NCBI RefSeq assembly: GCF_008386495.1
Contig: NZ_VTHJ01000044.1
Coordinates: 103,413 to 167,412, forward strand
Source: Streptomyces tailanensis
GTDB lineage: Bacteria > Actinomycetota > Actinomycetes > Streptomycetales > Streptomycetaceae
Reading direction: 5' to 3'
DNA: 64,000 bases
In this document: positions 16,335 through 25,658 of the stretch, one piece after another
Numbering within the stretch: the first letter of the stretch is position 1
How the letters are laid out: the number at the start of each line of letters is the position of its first letter
Made by a program: the position numbers and the translations under genes
Notes under the pieces: generated by a model
Told to the model about the DNA's origin: nothing
The model's input: only the letters and a program-made list of their open reading frames with translations
Database searches by the model: none

Positions 16335-18110
16335 ATGGCCCCGGTCACGTCCCTCACCGCCTCCGTCAACGCGCGCCTCGCCGACGCCCTCTCGGCCACC
16401 CTGCCGGAGGCCGACGTCGACCCGCTGCTGCGGCGCAGCGACAGGGCGGACTACCAGGCCAACGGAATCCTCACCCTGGCGAAGAAGGCGAAGGCCAACC
16501 CCAGGGAGCTGGCCGCCCAGGTCCTGGCGAAGGTCGAGTCGGGTGACCTGCTGAAGGAGATCGAGGTCTCGGGCCCCGGCTTCCTCAACATCACGCTCAC
16601 CGACAAGGCGATCGCCCGGAACCTCGCGGAGCGCTACGCGGACCCGGACCGCCTCGGCGTGGCCCCCGCGGAGCACCCCGGCACGACGGTCATCGACTAC
16701 GCCCAGCCGAACGTGGCGAAGGAGATGCACGTCGGCCACCTCCGCTCCGCGGTGATCGGCGACGCGGTCGTCCAGATCCTGGAGTTCACCGGCGAGAACG
16801 TGGTCCGCAGGCACCACATCGGCGACTGGGGCACCCAGTTCGGCATGCTGATCCAGTACCTGGACGAGCACCCGCACGAGCTGGACCACGAGAAGAGCGA
16901 CGACCTCCAGGCGTCCGGCGAGGAGGCGATGTCGAACCTGGACCGCCTCTACAAGGCGGCCCGGAGGCTGTTCGACGCGGACGAGGAGTTCAAGACGAGG
17001 GCCCGCCGCAGGGTGGTGGACCTCCAGGCCGGCGACCCGGCGACGCTGGCCGCGTGGCAGAAGTTCGTGGACGAGTCGAAGATCTACTTCTTCTCCGTCT
17101 TCGAGAAGCTGGACATGGAGATCCGGGACCCCGACATCGTCGGCGAGTCCGGCTACAACGACATGCTCGCCGAGACCTGCCGTCTGCTGGAGGAGTCGGG
17201 CGTCGCGGTCCGCTCCAAGGGCGCGCTGTGCGTGTTCTTCGACGACGTCAAGGGCCCGGACGGCAACCCGGTCCCGCTGATCGTGCAGAAGTCCGACGGC
17301 GGCTACGGCTACGCGGCGACGGACCTCTCCGCGATCCGCGACCGCGTCTTCAACCTGAAGTCGAACACCCTCCTGTACGTGGTGGACGCGCGCCAGTCCC
17401 TCCACTTCAAGATGGTCTTCGAGACGGCCCGCCGCGCCGGCTGGCTGAGCGACGGCGTCAAGGCGCAGCAGCTCGCCTTCGGCACGGTCCTCGGCAAGGA
17501 CGGCAAGCCGTTCAAGACCCGTGAGGGCGAGACGGTCCGCCTGGTCGACCTGCTGGACGAGGCGATCGACCGCGCCACGACGGTGGTCCGGGAGAAGGCC
17601 GAGAAGGTGGGCCTGACTGAGCAGGAGATCGTCGAGAACGGCCGTTACGTGGGCATCGGCGCCGTCAAGTACGCCGATCTGTCGACGTCCGCCGTCCGGG
17701 ACTACAAGTTCGACCTGGACCAGATGGTCTCGCTGAACGGCGACACGTCCGTCTACCTCCAGTACGCGTACGCCCGTATCCAGTCGATCCTCCGCAAGGC
17801 GGGCGCGGCCGCCGCCCCGGCCGCGCACCCGGAGCTCGAACTGGCCCCGGCGGAGCGCGCGCTGGGCCTGCACCTGGACCAGTTCGGCGAGACCCTCACC
17901 GAGGTCGCGGAGGGGTACGAGCCGCACAAGCTGGCCGCGTACCTCTTCAAGCTGGCGACCCACCTCACGACGTTCTACGACCAGTGCCCGGTTCTGAAGG
18001 CGGACACCCCCGCCCAGATGGAGAACCGTCTGTTCCTGGTCGACCTGACGGCCCGCACCCTGCACCGGGGGATGGCTCTGCTGGGGATCCGGACGCCCGA
18101 GAAGCTGTAG
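16335..18110 (+). CDS. argS: Arginine--tRNA ligase
   Basis: 591 residues, the normal length. The N-terminal Add-1 domain recognises the tRNA D-loop. The catalytic core has the HIGH motif HVGH (132-135) and HHIGDWGTQFGM after it. As in most ArgRS, a canonical KMSKS is lacking; the loop carries GTVLGKDGKPFKTREGETV. The C-terminal anticodon-binding domain ends MALLGIRTPEKL. The start ATG 16335 follows GAGGAG at about 16312. A strong bidirectional terminator follows. Confidence 0.97.
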   Translation: MAPVTSLTASVNARLADALSATLPEADVDPLLRRSDRADYQANGILTLAKKAKANPRELAAQVLAKVESGDLLKEIEVSGPGFLNITLTDKAIARNLAERYADPDRLGVAPAEHPGTTVIDYAQPNVAKEMHVGHLRSAVIGDAVVQILEFTGENVVRRHHIGDWGTQFGMLIQYLDEHPHELDHEKSDDLQASGEEAMSNLDRLYKAARRLFDADEEFKTRARRRVVDLQAGDPATLAAWQKFVDESKIYFFSVFEKLDMEIRDPDIVGESGYNDMLAETCRLLEESGVAVRSKGALCVFFDDVKGPDGNPVPLIVQKSDGGYGYAATDLSAIRDRVFNLKSNTLLYVVDARQSLHFKMVFETARRAGWLSDGVKAQQLAFGTVLGKDGKPFKTREGETVRLVDLLDEAIDRATTVVREKAEKVGLTEQEIVENGRYVGIGAVKYADLSTSAVRDYKFDLDQMVSLNGDTSVYLQYAYARIQSILRKAGAAAAPAAHPELELAPAERALGLHLDQFGETLTEVAEGYEPHKLAAYLFKLATHLTTFYDQCPVLKADTPAQMENRLFLVDLTARTLHRGMALLGIRTPEKL

Positions 18111-18127
18111 CAGCCAACAGCGCGTCG

Positions 18128-18169
18128 CCGGCCTGTTGGAGCGCCCCCCGTGGCGCCCCAACAGGCCGG
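18128..18169. terminator. Bidirectional terminator between argS and the secreted-protein gene
   Basis: Twelve-base perfect arms CCGGCCTGTTGG / CCAACAGGCCGG with an 18-base loop lie between two convergent genes that end at 18110 and 18188. Confidence 0.85.
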
Positions 18170-18187
18170 TGGATCAGAGGTTGCGGA

Positions 18188-18895
18188 TCACTTGTTGACG
18201 AGCCTGGCCGTGTACTTCGCGTTGACGACGACGGTCCGCTGCTCCTTGACGAGCGAACCGGCACCGGCGGACTTGTAGAGCGGGGTGGCCTTCCAGGTGC
18301 TGACGGCCCAGATGTTGTTGCCGGAGGCCTTGAGGCTGTCCTTCTTCGCCGGCGTGATGGCGTAGGCGCCGTTGAGGTTGGTGACGGACCTCTTGAGCTT
18401 CGGCGACTTGACGCCGCCCTTGACCGTGTAGGACAGAACGGTCTTCTTGGTGATGACCGGCAGGTCGTAGATGCGCTCGGTGGCGGTGAAGGTCAGGGTG
18501 ATGTGCCGCCCGGCCTTGTCGGTCTTGTTCACGGCCTTGACGTTCGCGACGAAGCGGACGTCCACGTTGTGGAGGGTCTGGCTGGTGCCGCCCCGGGTCA
18601 CATAGCCGCCGTTCCTGACGTCGAACGCCTTCTGGATCCTCTGGTTCTGCAGGTAGTCGACGAACTTCTGCTGCTTGGCCTTGGGCAGCTTGTCGAACGC
18701 CTTGAGCAGCTTTATGGAGGCGGCGGCTTCGTCGTTGTTCTTCAGCCAGGCGCGGTACTTGGCGACGGTGAGCTTGGCCGGCTTGCCCTGCGGTGCGGCG
18801 ACGGCGGTGCCCTGGGCGGCGATACCGGTGAACAGCAGGGCGCCCGCGCCTACGGCGAGCACGCCGGAGCGGGTGAGAGTGGTGAGTGTGCGCAT
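18188..18895 (-). CDS. Secreted protein of unknown function
   Basis: 235 residues. A Sec-type signal peptide occupies about 1-34 (MRTLTTLTRSG, hydrophobic core, cleavage near AVAAPQG). The mature protein is Lys-rich and basic, starting with a helical segment KLLKAFDKLPKAKQQKFVDYLQN. It continues with beta-rich sequence (HITLTFTATERIYDLP, VLSYTVKGG). There are no cysteines in the mature part, and I do not recognise the family. ATG 18895 gives the only signal-peptide-like start. Confidence 0.75.
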   Translation of the reverse strand: MRTLTTLTRSGVLAVGAGALLFTGIAAQGTAVAAPQGKPAKLTVAKYRAWLKNNDEAAASIKLLKAFDKLPKAKQQKFVDYLQNQRIQKAFDVRNGGYVTRGGTSQTLHNVDVRFVANVKAVNKTDKAGRHITLTFTATERIYDLPVITKKTVLSYTVKGGVKSPKLKRSVTNLNGAYAITPAKKDSLKASGNNIWAVSTWKATPLYKSAGAGSLVKEQRTVVVNAKYTARLVNK

Positions 18896-19040
18896 GGCAA
18901 CGACCCTATTTTTCTCGGCAGTTGACCGAAATCGGCTCTTCGGGCACTGCCCTTCTGGACACCACCGAACGGCACACAAGGGACAGCACACGGGCGGGCC
19001 CGGGGAGTGACTGTCAGTGCCTGCCCCCACAGTCACCGGC

Positions 19041-19741
19041 ATGGCGACACTTCCCAACCCGCTGCCGAGGCTGGCGGCCGACCCGAGCGGTCGCGTGCTC
19101 GGGCTTGAACTCCCGCTGCCCCCAGGGAGGTTGATCGACACGACGGACGAGGGCCCCTGGCACGAGCCGCTGCTGTGGTGCGCCGACGAACCGGCCGCGC
19201 CCAGCGCCTGGACCGCCGTCCAGCCCGCACGCCGCACGGCCGGCCTCCTCCCGGTGCTGCTGGACGTCGGCGGCGGTCAGGGCGGCCCGGAGGAGTAGGA
19301 GCTGATGCCCGGGGAGATGTCCTACCGTTCCGGGAGGCCAGTTCCCTGACGCGATCTGGCCAGTTGGCTTCGGCCAGAGGCGACGGGGAGGCCCCGGACC
19401 ATCTCTCTGGTGGAGCGGGGGCCCCGCACGCTGGCGCCGTACCCGGCGTCCCAGATCGCACGGCAACGCTAACCCGACTGGCCTACGGTGCTGCAAGCCT
19501 GCGAGCTGACCATCACATGATCGAGTTAAAGCGGCCTCATGTGCACTCCTCGGCGAACAGTTGCCAGTTGATCGTCTCGGTGGCGGCCCCGCCCACCACC
19601 GAGGCCGATGCCGAAGCGGTGGCCGCCGAGCACTTCGCCTTCTGCCCCGACAACATCCACCAGGGCACCGCGGACGGCTCCCTGCGCACCTACGTCCAAA
19701 GCCTGCTGGGCGAACACACGTGGTCCTTCTGGTGGGACTGA
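19041..19741 (+). pseudogene. DUF4253-domain protein, decayed
   Basis: The N-terminal part from ATG 19041 (MATLPNPLPRLAADPSGR...) reads well to GGQGGPEE, then meets TAG at 19296-19298, where family members have Trp (TGG) followed by ELMPGEMSY, which is still readable after the stop. The C-terminal end is recognisable about 19560-19741 in another frame (VAAPPTTEADAEAVAAEHFAFCPDNIHQG ... EHTWSFWWD). The stretch between (about 19330-19550) is not recognisable and is shorter than expected. A nonsense change plus an internal deletion/rearrangement explains this. Confidence 0.72.
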
Positions 19742-19754
19742 TCCAAGCCCCGGC

Positions 19755-21035
19755 CTACGCCCCCAGCCCCTTCCCCAGCCTCCGCAGCCCCTCCCGAATC
19801 TCCTCCGGCGCCTGCGTCACGAAGCAGAGCCGCAGGGTCGCCCGGTCCGGTTCCCCGGCGTAGAAGGGCGCCCCGGGCACGTACGCGACGTCCTGTTCGA
19901 CCACGCGGGGGAGGAGGGCGGTGGTGTCGTACGAGGAGGGCAGGCGGGCCCAGAGGAACATGCCGCCCTCGGGGCGGTTCCAGGTGGAGCCCTCGGGGAG
20001 GGCGTCCGGCAGTCCCGCGAGCATGGCGTCGCGTCGCTCGCGGTAGGCCGCCGCGACCCGGTCCACATGCGCGTCGAGGTCACGGTCGGCCAGGTAGCGT
20101 GCCGCGGCGAGCTGGTTGAGGGTCGGGGTGTGCAGGTCGGCCGCCTGCTTGGCGACCGCGCAGGCGCGGCGGAGCCCGGCGGGGGCGCGCAGCCAGCCCA
20201 GCCGCAGACCCGGGGCCATAACCTTGGAGAAGGAGCCCAGCAGCGCCGTACGGTCCTCGGCGCCCGGGTGGGCGGCGATCCACGGCAACCGCTCGCCCTC
20301 GAAGCGGAGTTCGCCGTACGGGTCGTCTTCGACGATCCACAGGCCGAGCCGGGCCGCGACGGCGGCGACGGCGGCCCGTCGCTCGGCCGGCAGAGTGCGT
20401 CCGGTGGGGTTCTGGAAGGTGGGGACGGTGTAGAAGAGCTTGGCCCGGGTCCGCGCGACGAGCTCCTCCAGCGCGTCCGGATCCACTCCGCCCTCGTCGC
20501 CCGGCACGGCCACCACCCGCGCCCCCGCGAACCGGAACACCTGAAGCGCCGCCAGATAGCACGGGTCCTCGACCAGCACGACATCGCCCGGGTCGACGAG
20601 CGCGGTGGCGAGCAGCGACAGTGCCTGCTGCGACCCGGTGGTGACGAGTACGTCGTCGGCGCCCGTCGGCAGCCCGCGGGCCCGGTACCGCGCGGCGAGC
20701 GCCTCCCGCAGCACCGGCTCGCCCTCGGTCGTCGCGTACTGCAGGGCCTGCCCGGCCGACCCGGCGAGGACATCCCGGTACGCCGCCGCCATCCCCTCGG
20801 TGTCGAAGAGCTCCGGCGCGGGCAACCCACCCGCGAAGTTGACGACTTGAGGCCGCGAGGTGACGGCGAGGATATCCCGTACGGGGGAACCCTGGACGGC
20901 CGTCACCCGCCCCGCGAAGCCGGGCACGGGTGCGCCGGCGCCGACCGTCGCCCCATCCCCTTCACCGCCCACGACCCCCGCGCCCCCGACAAACCGCACG
21001 TCATCCACGCCTCGCCCAGCATCCACTGCACCCAC
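19755..21035 (-). CDS. PLP-dependent aminotransferase, class I/II (2-aminoadipate/MocR-like type)
   Basis: 426 residues from the furthest start. The fold type I signature includes FAGGLPAPELFD, TTGSQQALSLLATAL, TVPTFQNPTGRTLP, IVEDDPYGELRF, and the PLP-lysine region LLGSFSKVMAPGLRLGWLRAP (Lys in SFSK). It resembles LysN/2-aminoadipate transaminases and the catalytic half of MocR regulators, but no GntR domain is attached. The true start may be GTG at 20906 (VTAVQGSPVRDIL), because the first 40 residues are glycine/alanine/valine-rich and not family-like. Confidence 0.88.
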   Translation of the reverse strand: MGAVDAGRGVDDVRFVGGAGVVGGEGDGATVGAGAPVPGFAGRVTAVQGSPVRDILAVTSRPQVVNFAGGLPAPELFDTEGMAAAYRDVLAGSAGQALQYATTEGEPVLREALAARYRARGLPTGADDVLVTTGSQQALSLLATALVDPGDVVLVEDPCYLAALQVFRFAGARVVAVPGDEGGVDPDALEELVARTRAKLFYTVPTFQNPTGRTLPAERRAAVAAVAARLGLWIVEDDPYGELRFEGERLPWIAAHPGAEDRTALLGSFSKVMAPGLRLGWLRAPAGLRRACAVAKQAADLHTPTLNQLAAARYLADRDLDAHVDRVAAAYRERRDAMLAGLPDALPEGSTWNRPEGGMFLWARLPSSYDTTALLPRVVEQDVAYVPGAPFYAGEPDRATLRLCFVTQAPEEIREGLRRLGKGLGA

Positions 21036-21161
21036 CCCACAGCTCTCGGCACGAACGGACGGCAGGACCCCGTCCCGCCCATACCATAGATCGATACATG
21101 CCCCCTACATCCACCCATTCCGCGATGCGAGCACCCGCCCGCACCCCCTAGGCTGCCGCGC

Positions 21162-22091
21162 ATGCTGCCCAGCGTGGACACGAACGACGAGTTGCGAGAA
21201 GTCGTCAGTGACGAGGCGCTGCTGCGGCCGGCTGCCCAGGATCTCTGTGGTCAGCTCGGCCTCGCAGGCGCCCGGATCGTACGTTTCCCAGAGGGCTCGC
21301 TGCCCGTGTACTCGGTCGGCGACGCCCTCGTACTGAAGCTCTATCCGGGTTTCGAAGCGGCCGAAGCCGTCAGAGAGGCCCACCTGTTGGCCCGCCTGTG
21401 GGGTCAACTTCCCCTGCCGACACCCCGATTGCACGCGGCCGACCAGTACAAGAACGGCTGGCGCTATGTGCTGATGTCCCGGCTGCCTGGCGAGGACCTC
21501 AACGAGGCCTGGCCGCGCGCCTCCCGGGCGTATCAGGAGCGGATCGTCGCCGAGGCGGCCGAGTGCCTCGCCGCCCTGCACGACCTGGACGCCGCCCCGA
21601 TGGCCGCGCTCGTCGGACCTCCGGACTGGGCCAGGTTCATGGCCGGACAGCGCGCGGCCGCGGTCGAACAGCAGGTCGGCGGCGGTCTGTCGGCGCCCTG
21701 GCTGGAACAGATCCCGGACTTCCTGCGCTCCGTCCCACTACCCGCCCCGCGCCGCCCGGTGCTGCTGCACACCGAGTTCATGCGCGAGCACCTCACCGTC
21801 GACCCGAACGACGGCTGGCGCCTCACCGGCCTGTTCGACTTCGAACCCGCCATGGTCGGCGCCCCCGCGTACGACTTCGTGAGCGTCGGCCTGTTCCTCA
21901 CCCGCGCCGACCCCCACCTCCTCAAACTCTTCTACGAGGCCTACGGCCAGCTCCCGTTCGCCCCCCGCGAACTCATGGCCTATGCCCTGCTGCACGTCTA
22001 CAGCGACCTGAACTGGTACCTACGCACCCTGCCGACGCCCCCGCGCAAGGACTTCGAGTCGTTGGCGGAAACATGGTTCAGCGTCCCGTAA
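21162..22091 (+). CDS. Aminoglycoside phosphotransferase-like (APH-fold) protein
   Basis: 309 residues with the protein-kinase-like APH fold. Nucleotide-loop region is VRFPEGSLPVYSVGDALVLKLYPG, with Lys in VLKLY. The catalytic (Brenner) motif is LLHTEFMREHLTV, where the usual His-Gly-Asp...Asn reads His-Thr-Glu...His. The metal-binding Asp is kept in GLFDFEPAMVGAPAYDF. Actual aminoglycoside resistance is not implied; many such streptomycete proteins have unknown small-molecule substrates. No strong ribosome-binding site precedes ATG 21162. Confidence 0.82.
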   Translation: MLPSVDTNDELREVVSDEALLRPAAQDLCGQLGLAGARIVRFPEGSLPVYSVGDALVLKLYPGFEAAEAVREAHLLARLWGQLPLPTPRLHAADQYKNGWRYVLMSRLPGEDLNEAWPRASRAYQERIVAEAAECLAALHDLDAAPMAALVGPPDWARFMAGQRAAAVEQQVGGGLSAPWLEQIPDFLRSVPLPAPRRPVLLHTEFMREHLTVDPNDGWRLTGLFDFEPAMVGAPAYDFVSVGLFLTRADPHLLKLFYEAYGQLPFAPRELMAYALLHVYSDLNWYLRTLPTPPRKDFESLAETWFSVP

Positions 22092-22127
22092 GGGGCTTTA
22101 GGTGCGCAGGCCCGGTCTTTTCGAGGG

Positions 22128-22212
22128 GCGCAGCCCGAGTCTTTTAGGGGCGCGGGGCTGTGCCGATATGCGGCTCCGCCGCGTGGGCGCGACCAGCCCC
22201 CACCGGCCCGCA
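22128..22212. repeat. Dispersed intergenic repeat (copy 3)
   Basis: TTTTAGGGGCGCGGGGCTGTGCCGATATGCGGCTCCGCCGCGTGG and GCGACCAGCCCCCACCGGCCCGC, the same element as at 6250 and 16100. It lies between the convergent APH-like and methyltransferase genes, where it may act as a terminator. Confidence 0.8.
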
Positions 22213-22242
22213 GCTACCCACAGCCCAATCCGCCCCTACGTC

Positions 22243-23145
22243 TTACGCCTTCCGCCCCATCGCCGCATACACATTGATGTCCGCGTCAGTCACATCGTTG
22301 ATGTCCCGATACCGAACCTTGTCAATATCGTCCAGCTCAGCCAAGGTCTGCGGCTCAACCGCCGGAGGCACAGGCGCACCACCCGAGAACCGCCAGTGAT
22401 GCGCGGGCACAACCCCCGGCTCATCCACCACGAGGTCGCTCTGCTCGAAGAAGCGGGCGACCTCGTCCTTGGTCCGCAGCACGAAAGTGAACCCCCGCTC
22501 GGTGTACGTCCGCTGCACCGCACGGATGCTCGCGGGGTTGAGGTCCTCCGTGAGGTGGCTCAGCACCAGCCGGCTCCCGGAGGGCAGCGCGTCGACCAGC
22601 TCACGTACGACGGGGTAGGCCTTCTCGTCCTCGACGAAGTGCAGGATCGCCACGAGGCAGAGCGCGATCGGCTGGTCGAAGTCGAGGGTCTTGGCGGCCT
22701 GTTCGAGGATGTGCGCCGGCGACTTGAGATCGGCGTCGATGTAGTCGGTGGCGCCCTGGGGCCCACTGGTCAGCAACGCGCGGGCGTGGGCGAGCACCAC
22801 CGGGTCGTTGTCGACGTACACGACCCGCGACTCGGGGGCGATGGCCTGGGCGATCTGGTGGACGTTCTCCGCGGTCGGCAGCCCGGTGCCGATGTCGAGG
22901 AACTGCCGGATGCCCTCGTCCTGGGTGAGCGTGGTCACCGCGCGGCGCATGAAGTCGCGGTTGTGCCGTACATCGAGGTACCCGCGCGGGTTGGCGGCGA
23001 GCCCGGCCGCGGCGGCCTCGCGGTCGACGGGGTAGTTGTCCTTGCCGCCGAGGAAGACGTCGTAGACCCGTGCGGGGTGGGCCTTGGTGGTGTCGATCCT
23101 CTTCCGCAGCTCGGCGGGGTCCTGGCTGAGCGCGTCACCGGCCAT
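22243..23145 (-). CDS. SAM-dependent methyltransferase (DUF574 family)
   Basis: 300 residues. The N-terminal family signature is HPARVYDVFLGGKDNYPVDREAAA. SAM-binding motif I is FLDIGTGLPTAENVHQIA, and VVYVDNDPVVLAHARALL is motif II with the ribose-binding Asp. This family is greatly expanded in Streptomyces; substrates are mostly unknown. ATG 23145 follows GGGAG, in preference to a start 24 bases upstream. Confidence 0.92.
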   Translation of the reverse strand: MAGDALSQDPAELRKRIDTTKAHPARVYDVFLGGKDNYPVDREAAAAGLAANPRGYLDVRHNRDFMRRAVTTLTQDEGIRQFLDIGTGLPTAENVHQIAQAIAPESRVVYVDNDPVVLAHARALLTSGPQGATDYIDADLKSPAHILEQAAKTLDFDQPIALCLVAILHFVEDEKAYPVVRELVDALPSGSRLVLSHLTEDLNPASIRAVQRTYTERGFTFVLRTKDEVARFFEQSDLVVDEPGVVPAHHWRFSGGAPVPPAVEPQTLAELDDIDKVRYRDINDVTDADINVYAAMGRKA

Positions 23146-23238
23146 AAAGCTCTCCCTGGAGAGTCGCATCGTTAAAGGAGCAACAACTTAACTCTCAGGG
23201 CGACTTGATAGTGCCCGGATGCGGTTCCCGGTCTTGCG

Positions 23239-23271
23239 GGGCGTCCCGTACCGCTCCCCCATGGGACGCCC
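23239..23271. other. GC-rich hairpin followed by TTTT, upstream of small lipoprotein gene
   Basis: Nine-base arms GGGCGTCCC / GGGACGCCC, then CTTTTCGC. No plus-strand gene ends nearby, so this is more likely a leader (attenuator-like) structure for the lipoprotein gene at 23396, or the remnant of a lost gene's terminator. Confidence 0.5.
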
Positions 23272-23395
23272 TTTTCGCAGGTCAGGGCGTGGGACACGGC
23301 TTGGACGTCCCATGTGTGCCCACTCCTGTGGCGTACGGGACGGATCACATCACATGCTGGCCCCACACCCAACGCCCCCCATGGAAGGGACCGTC

Positions 23396-23557
23396 ATGCC
23401 TGCCCGCGTCGCCTCCCCCACCGTCACCCGTCTCTTCGCCCCGGCGCTCGCTCTCGTCCTCGCCGGATTCCTGACGCTGACGGCATGCGAGGACGGCCAG
23501 GGCGTACGGGACGAGGGCCCGGCGGCAACGGCACGCGTCACCGCCGACCGCTCCTAG
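23396..23557 (+). CDS. Very small lipoprotein (53 aa)
   Basis: 53 residues: signal peptide with hydrophobic core LALVLAGFLTL and lipobox LTAC, then EDGQGVRDEGPAATARV and a stop. The segment after the Cys matches the start of the mature region of the full-length lipoprotein at 25659 (ACDNGMGTRDEG) and of the remnant at 26512 (AYDGGQGVRDEG). It is either a truncated paralogue or a genuine short lipopeptide. GGAAGG precedes ATG 23396, so it can be translated. Confidence 0.6.
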   Translation: MPARVASPTVTRLFAPALALVLAGFLTLTACEDGQGVRDEGPAATARVTADRS

Positions 23558-23563
23558 GCTCTC

Positions 23564-23929
23564 CTAGCCGGCGTCGGCGAGCGTCTGAAGTTCCTTGGGG
23601 TTGGGACCGTACTTGTTCTGCCCCCGCTCACCCTCGGTGGCGGTGAAGACGAGCATGACGATGGTGCCGATGCAGGGGATGAACGAGATGAGGACGAACC
23701 AACCGGTGCGCCCGGTGTCGTGCAGCCGCCGAACGGTGACGGCCAGGGAGGGCACCAGGAACGCGGCGAGGAAGACGAACTCGGGGATCTCCGAGTCGAT
23801 GTTGCGGCCGAGGGCCCACACCCCGAAGTAGATCAGCGAGCTGATCAGCGTGAACATCCAGTACTCCATGCGGCGCGCGCGTCCGCTGAAGACCGCGTAC
23901 TTCTTGAGCACGACGAAGAACCAGCTCAT
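23564..23929 (-). CDS. DUF805 membrane protein
   Basis: 121 residues with family signatures WFFVVLKKYAVFSGRARRMEYWMF at the start and VPSLAVTVRRLHDTGRTGWFVLISFIPCIGTIVMLVF in the last half. Three to four TM helices are present, and the tail ends GQNKYGPNPKEL. DUF805 proteins are inner-membrane proteins of unknown role (YhaH-like). Its stop lies 6 bases from the convergent small lipoprotein gene. Confidence 0.93.
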   Translation of the reverse strand: MSWFFVVLKKYAVFSGRARRMEYWMFTLISSLIYFGVWALGRNIDSEIPEFVFLAAFLVPSLAVTVRRLHDTGRTGWFVLISFIPCIGTIVMLVFTATEGERGQNKYGPNPKELQTLADAG

Positions 23930-24016
23930 GACTTCCCCCGGGAATCGGCATCGGCCGTTCCGAGCGGATCAGCCAGGCGCAGAACGTATGTTCATTGATG
24001 AGAACTCGTCAATTCC

Positions 24017-25420
24017 TTATCCCTCTGCCCCCTGCTCTGCCCCCTGGTCGCCCAGTGTCGTCCCCTCCTCGACCCACTTCGGGCCACCGAGCGGATACTC
24101 GTAGGCCGGGCGCCCGTTGTTGCCGCTCGTGCGGAACGGGGTGCCGTTGTTGTCCACTTTCAGCGTGCCGCTGCGGGAGCCGCTGGACCACTTCAGCTCC
24201 AGGTGCCAGCTCACGTAGTACGCGGAGGCGTCGGCAGTGATGTAGTAGACCTCCGGGTCGGATTCACTGACCGAGTACGGGAAGTCCTTGCTCCCCGCCT
24301 TGGGGAGGACCTCGGGACGCGTGGCGTCGAGGGCGACCGTGAAGGACCGCGTCGGAACCCCGGCACCGCACCCGACGCCGGGGTACCCCATGACGTAGTC
24401 GTTCCAGGCGAGCGGCGAACGCTTCTCGATCATCCGGACCTTCAGGCTGTCCACCACCACCGTCTCCGCGCCGGTGCCCTGCACGGTGAGCGTCACGAAC
24501 TGTTTCCCCGACGACACGGCCCCGGCCGCGGCCACCCAGGCGGGCGCGTCCTGCTCCAGCGGCGGCGCCGCCACCTCCTCCGGCTCCCGGTCGGCCAGAT
24601 ACCGCTGCCCGCACGGGCTCTCCCAGGTGTACGGCTGCACCTTCACGGTCAGCGGTACGGCGCCGGACTCGGAGCCGGCGCCGCCCGCCCCGGGGCTCGT
24701 CGGGGTGGATCCGGCGGCGGCCGACGCACCGGCCTTGGCCCCCTTGCCGTCGCCCTTGTCCTTACCCTTCTTCCCGGCGGAGGCGGAGGGCGAGGCACTC
24801 GACGGCAAAGCCGAAGCACTCTCGCCGTCTTCGTCCGTACCCCCGGCCCCGGCGGACGCGGCCCCGACCTTACGCTCGCTCCCGTCCTCCGCCCCACCGG
24901 ACGGCAGGCTCATGGCCAGGGTGACGGCCCCGAGCACAGCGGCGACGGCGACCCCGGCGATGAGGGCGACACGCGTACGGCGACGGGTTCGGGGCTCCCG
25001 AGTGCCGGAGGGACCCCCCTCAAGGACGTCCCCCGGGAGCAGCAGGCCCTCCGGGCTCGCCCCCGCGCCCGAAGACACCGCCTCCGAAAGCGGCGTATCC
25101 GCATCCACCGCGTCCGCCGCAGCCGCCGCCCCAGCCCCCGGCTCAACGCCCTTGCGCCCCCGCGTCGCATCCGCGAGCACCCACCTCCGGTGGAGCTCGA
25201 CAAGCTCCTCCGGAGCCGCCTTGCAGAGGCGGGCGAGCCGCTCCACGGGCGCGTAGTCCGTGGGTACGGCGTCCCCGTTGCAGTACCGGTGCAACGTCGA
25301 CGTACTCATGTGGAGCCGCTTGGCGAGCACGCCGTAGCTGAGTCCGGAGCGCTCTTTCAACTCCCGCAGCAGCGCGGCGAAATCGGCCGCCATGCCGTTC
25401 CCGGAACCGCTCTCCGACAC
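24017..25420 (-). CDS. Membrane-anchored XRE/HTH protein with extracytoplasmic domain
   Basis: 467 residues. A cytoplasmic XRE HTH (about 12-70) has LKERSGLSYGVLAKRLHMSTSTLHRYCNGDAVPTDY. One TM helix follows at about 150-170 (VALIAGVAVAAVLGAVTLA). A long Ser/Ala/Gly/Lys linker precedes an outer domain of about 190 residues with CGQRYL and GVGCGAGVPTR cysteines, ending near the C-terminus. This layout suits a transmembrane transcription regulator or cell-envelope sensor. GTG 25420 is preferred because it follows GGAGG; ATG 25393 is the alternative. Confidence 0.85.
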   Translation of the reverse strand: MSESGSGNGMAADFAALLRELKERSGLSYGVLAKRLHMSTSTLHRYCNGDAVPTDYAPVERLARLCKAAPEELVELHRRWVLADATRGRKGVEPGAGAAAAADAVDADTPLSEAVSSGAGASPEGLLLPGDVLEGGPSGTREPRTRRRTRVALIAGVAVAAVLGAVTLAMSLPSGGAEDGSERKVGAASAGAGGTDEDGESASALPSSASPSASAGKKGKDKGDGKGAKAGASAAAGSTPTSPGAGGAGSESGAVPLTVKVQPYTWESPCGQRYLADREPEEVAAPPLEQDAPAWVAAAGAVSSGKQFVTLTVQGTGAETVVVDSLKVRMIEKRSPLAWNDYVMGYPGVGCGAGVPTRSFTVALDATRPEVLPKAGSKDFPYSVSESDPEVYYITADASAYYVSWHLELKWSSGSRSGTLKVDNNGTPFRTSGNNGRPAYEYPLGGPKWVEEGTTLGDQGAEQGAEG

Positions 25421-25658
25421 ACTTCCTCCGTCCACCTCGTCCCGTTCCCGCGTTCCAGGGAAGGGACGTATCCCCAGGTCAAAGCCGGTGTGGGCGTTCC
25501 AGCGTCCCTGATCGTCCGCCAGGTGTGGCGGCTGGGACGGATCACCGCACAAGCTCTGGTCATCCAAGCACGCCGCCCCCGGCAGACCGGTCGAGCGGCA
25601 CGGCTTCGACCACGTGTTCTCGGCCTCTTCAACCGGCTTTGTCCGAAAGGGATTCATC

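Noticed and set aside
16299..18161. Minus-strand reading frame opposite argS
   Set aside because: Same reason; argS is certain and the opposite frame has only low-complexity sequence.
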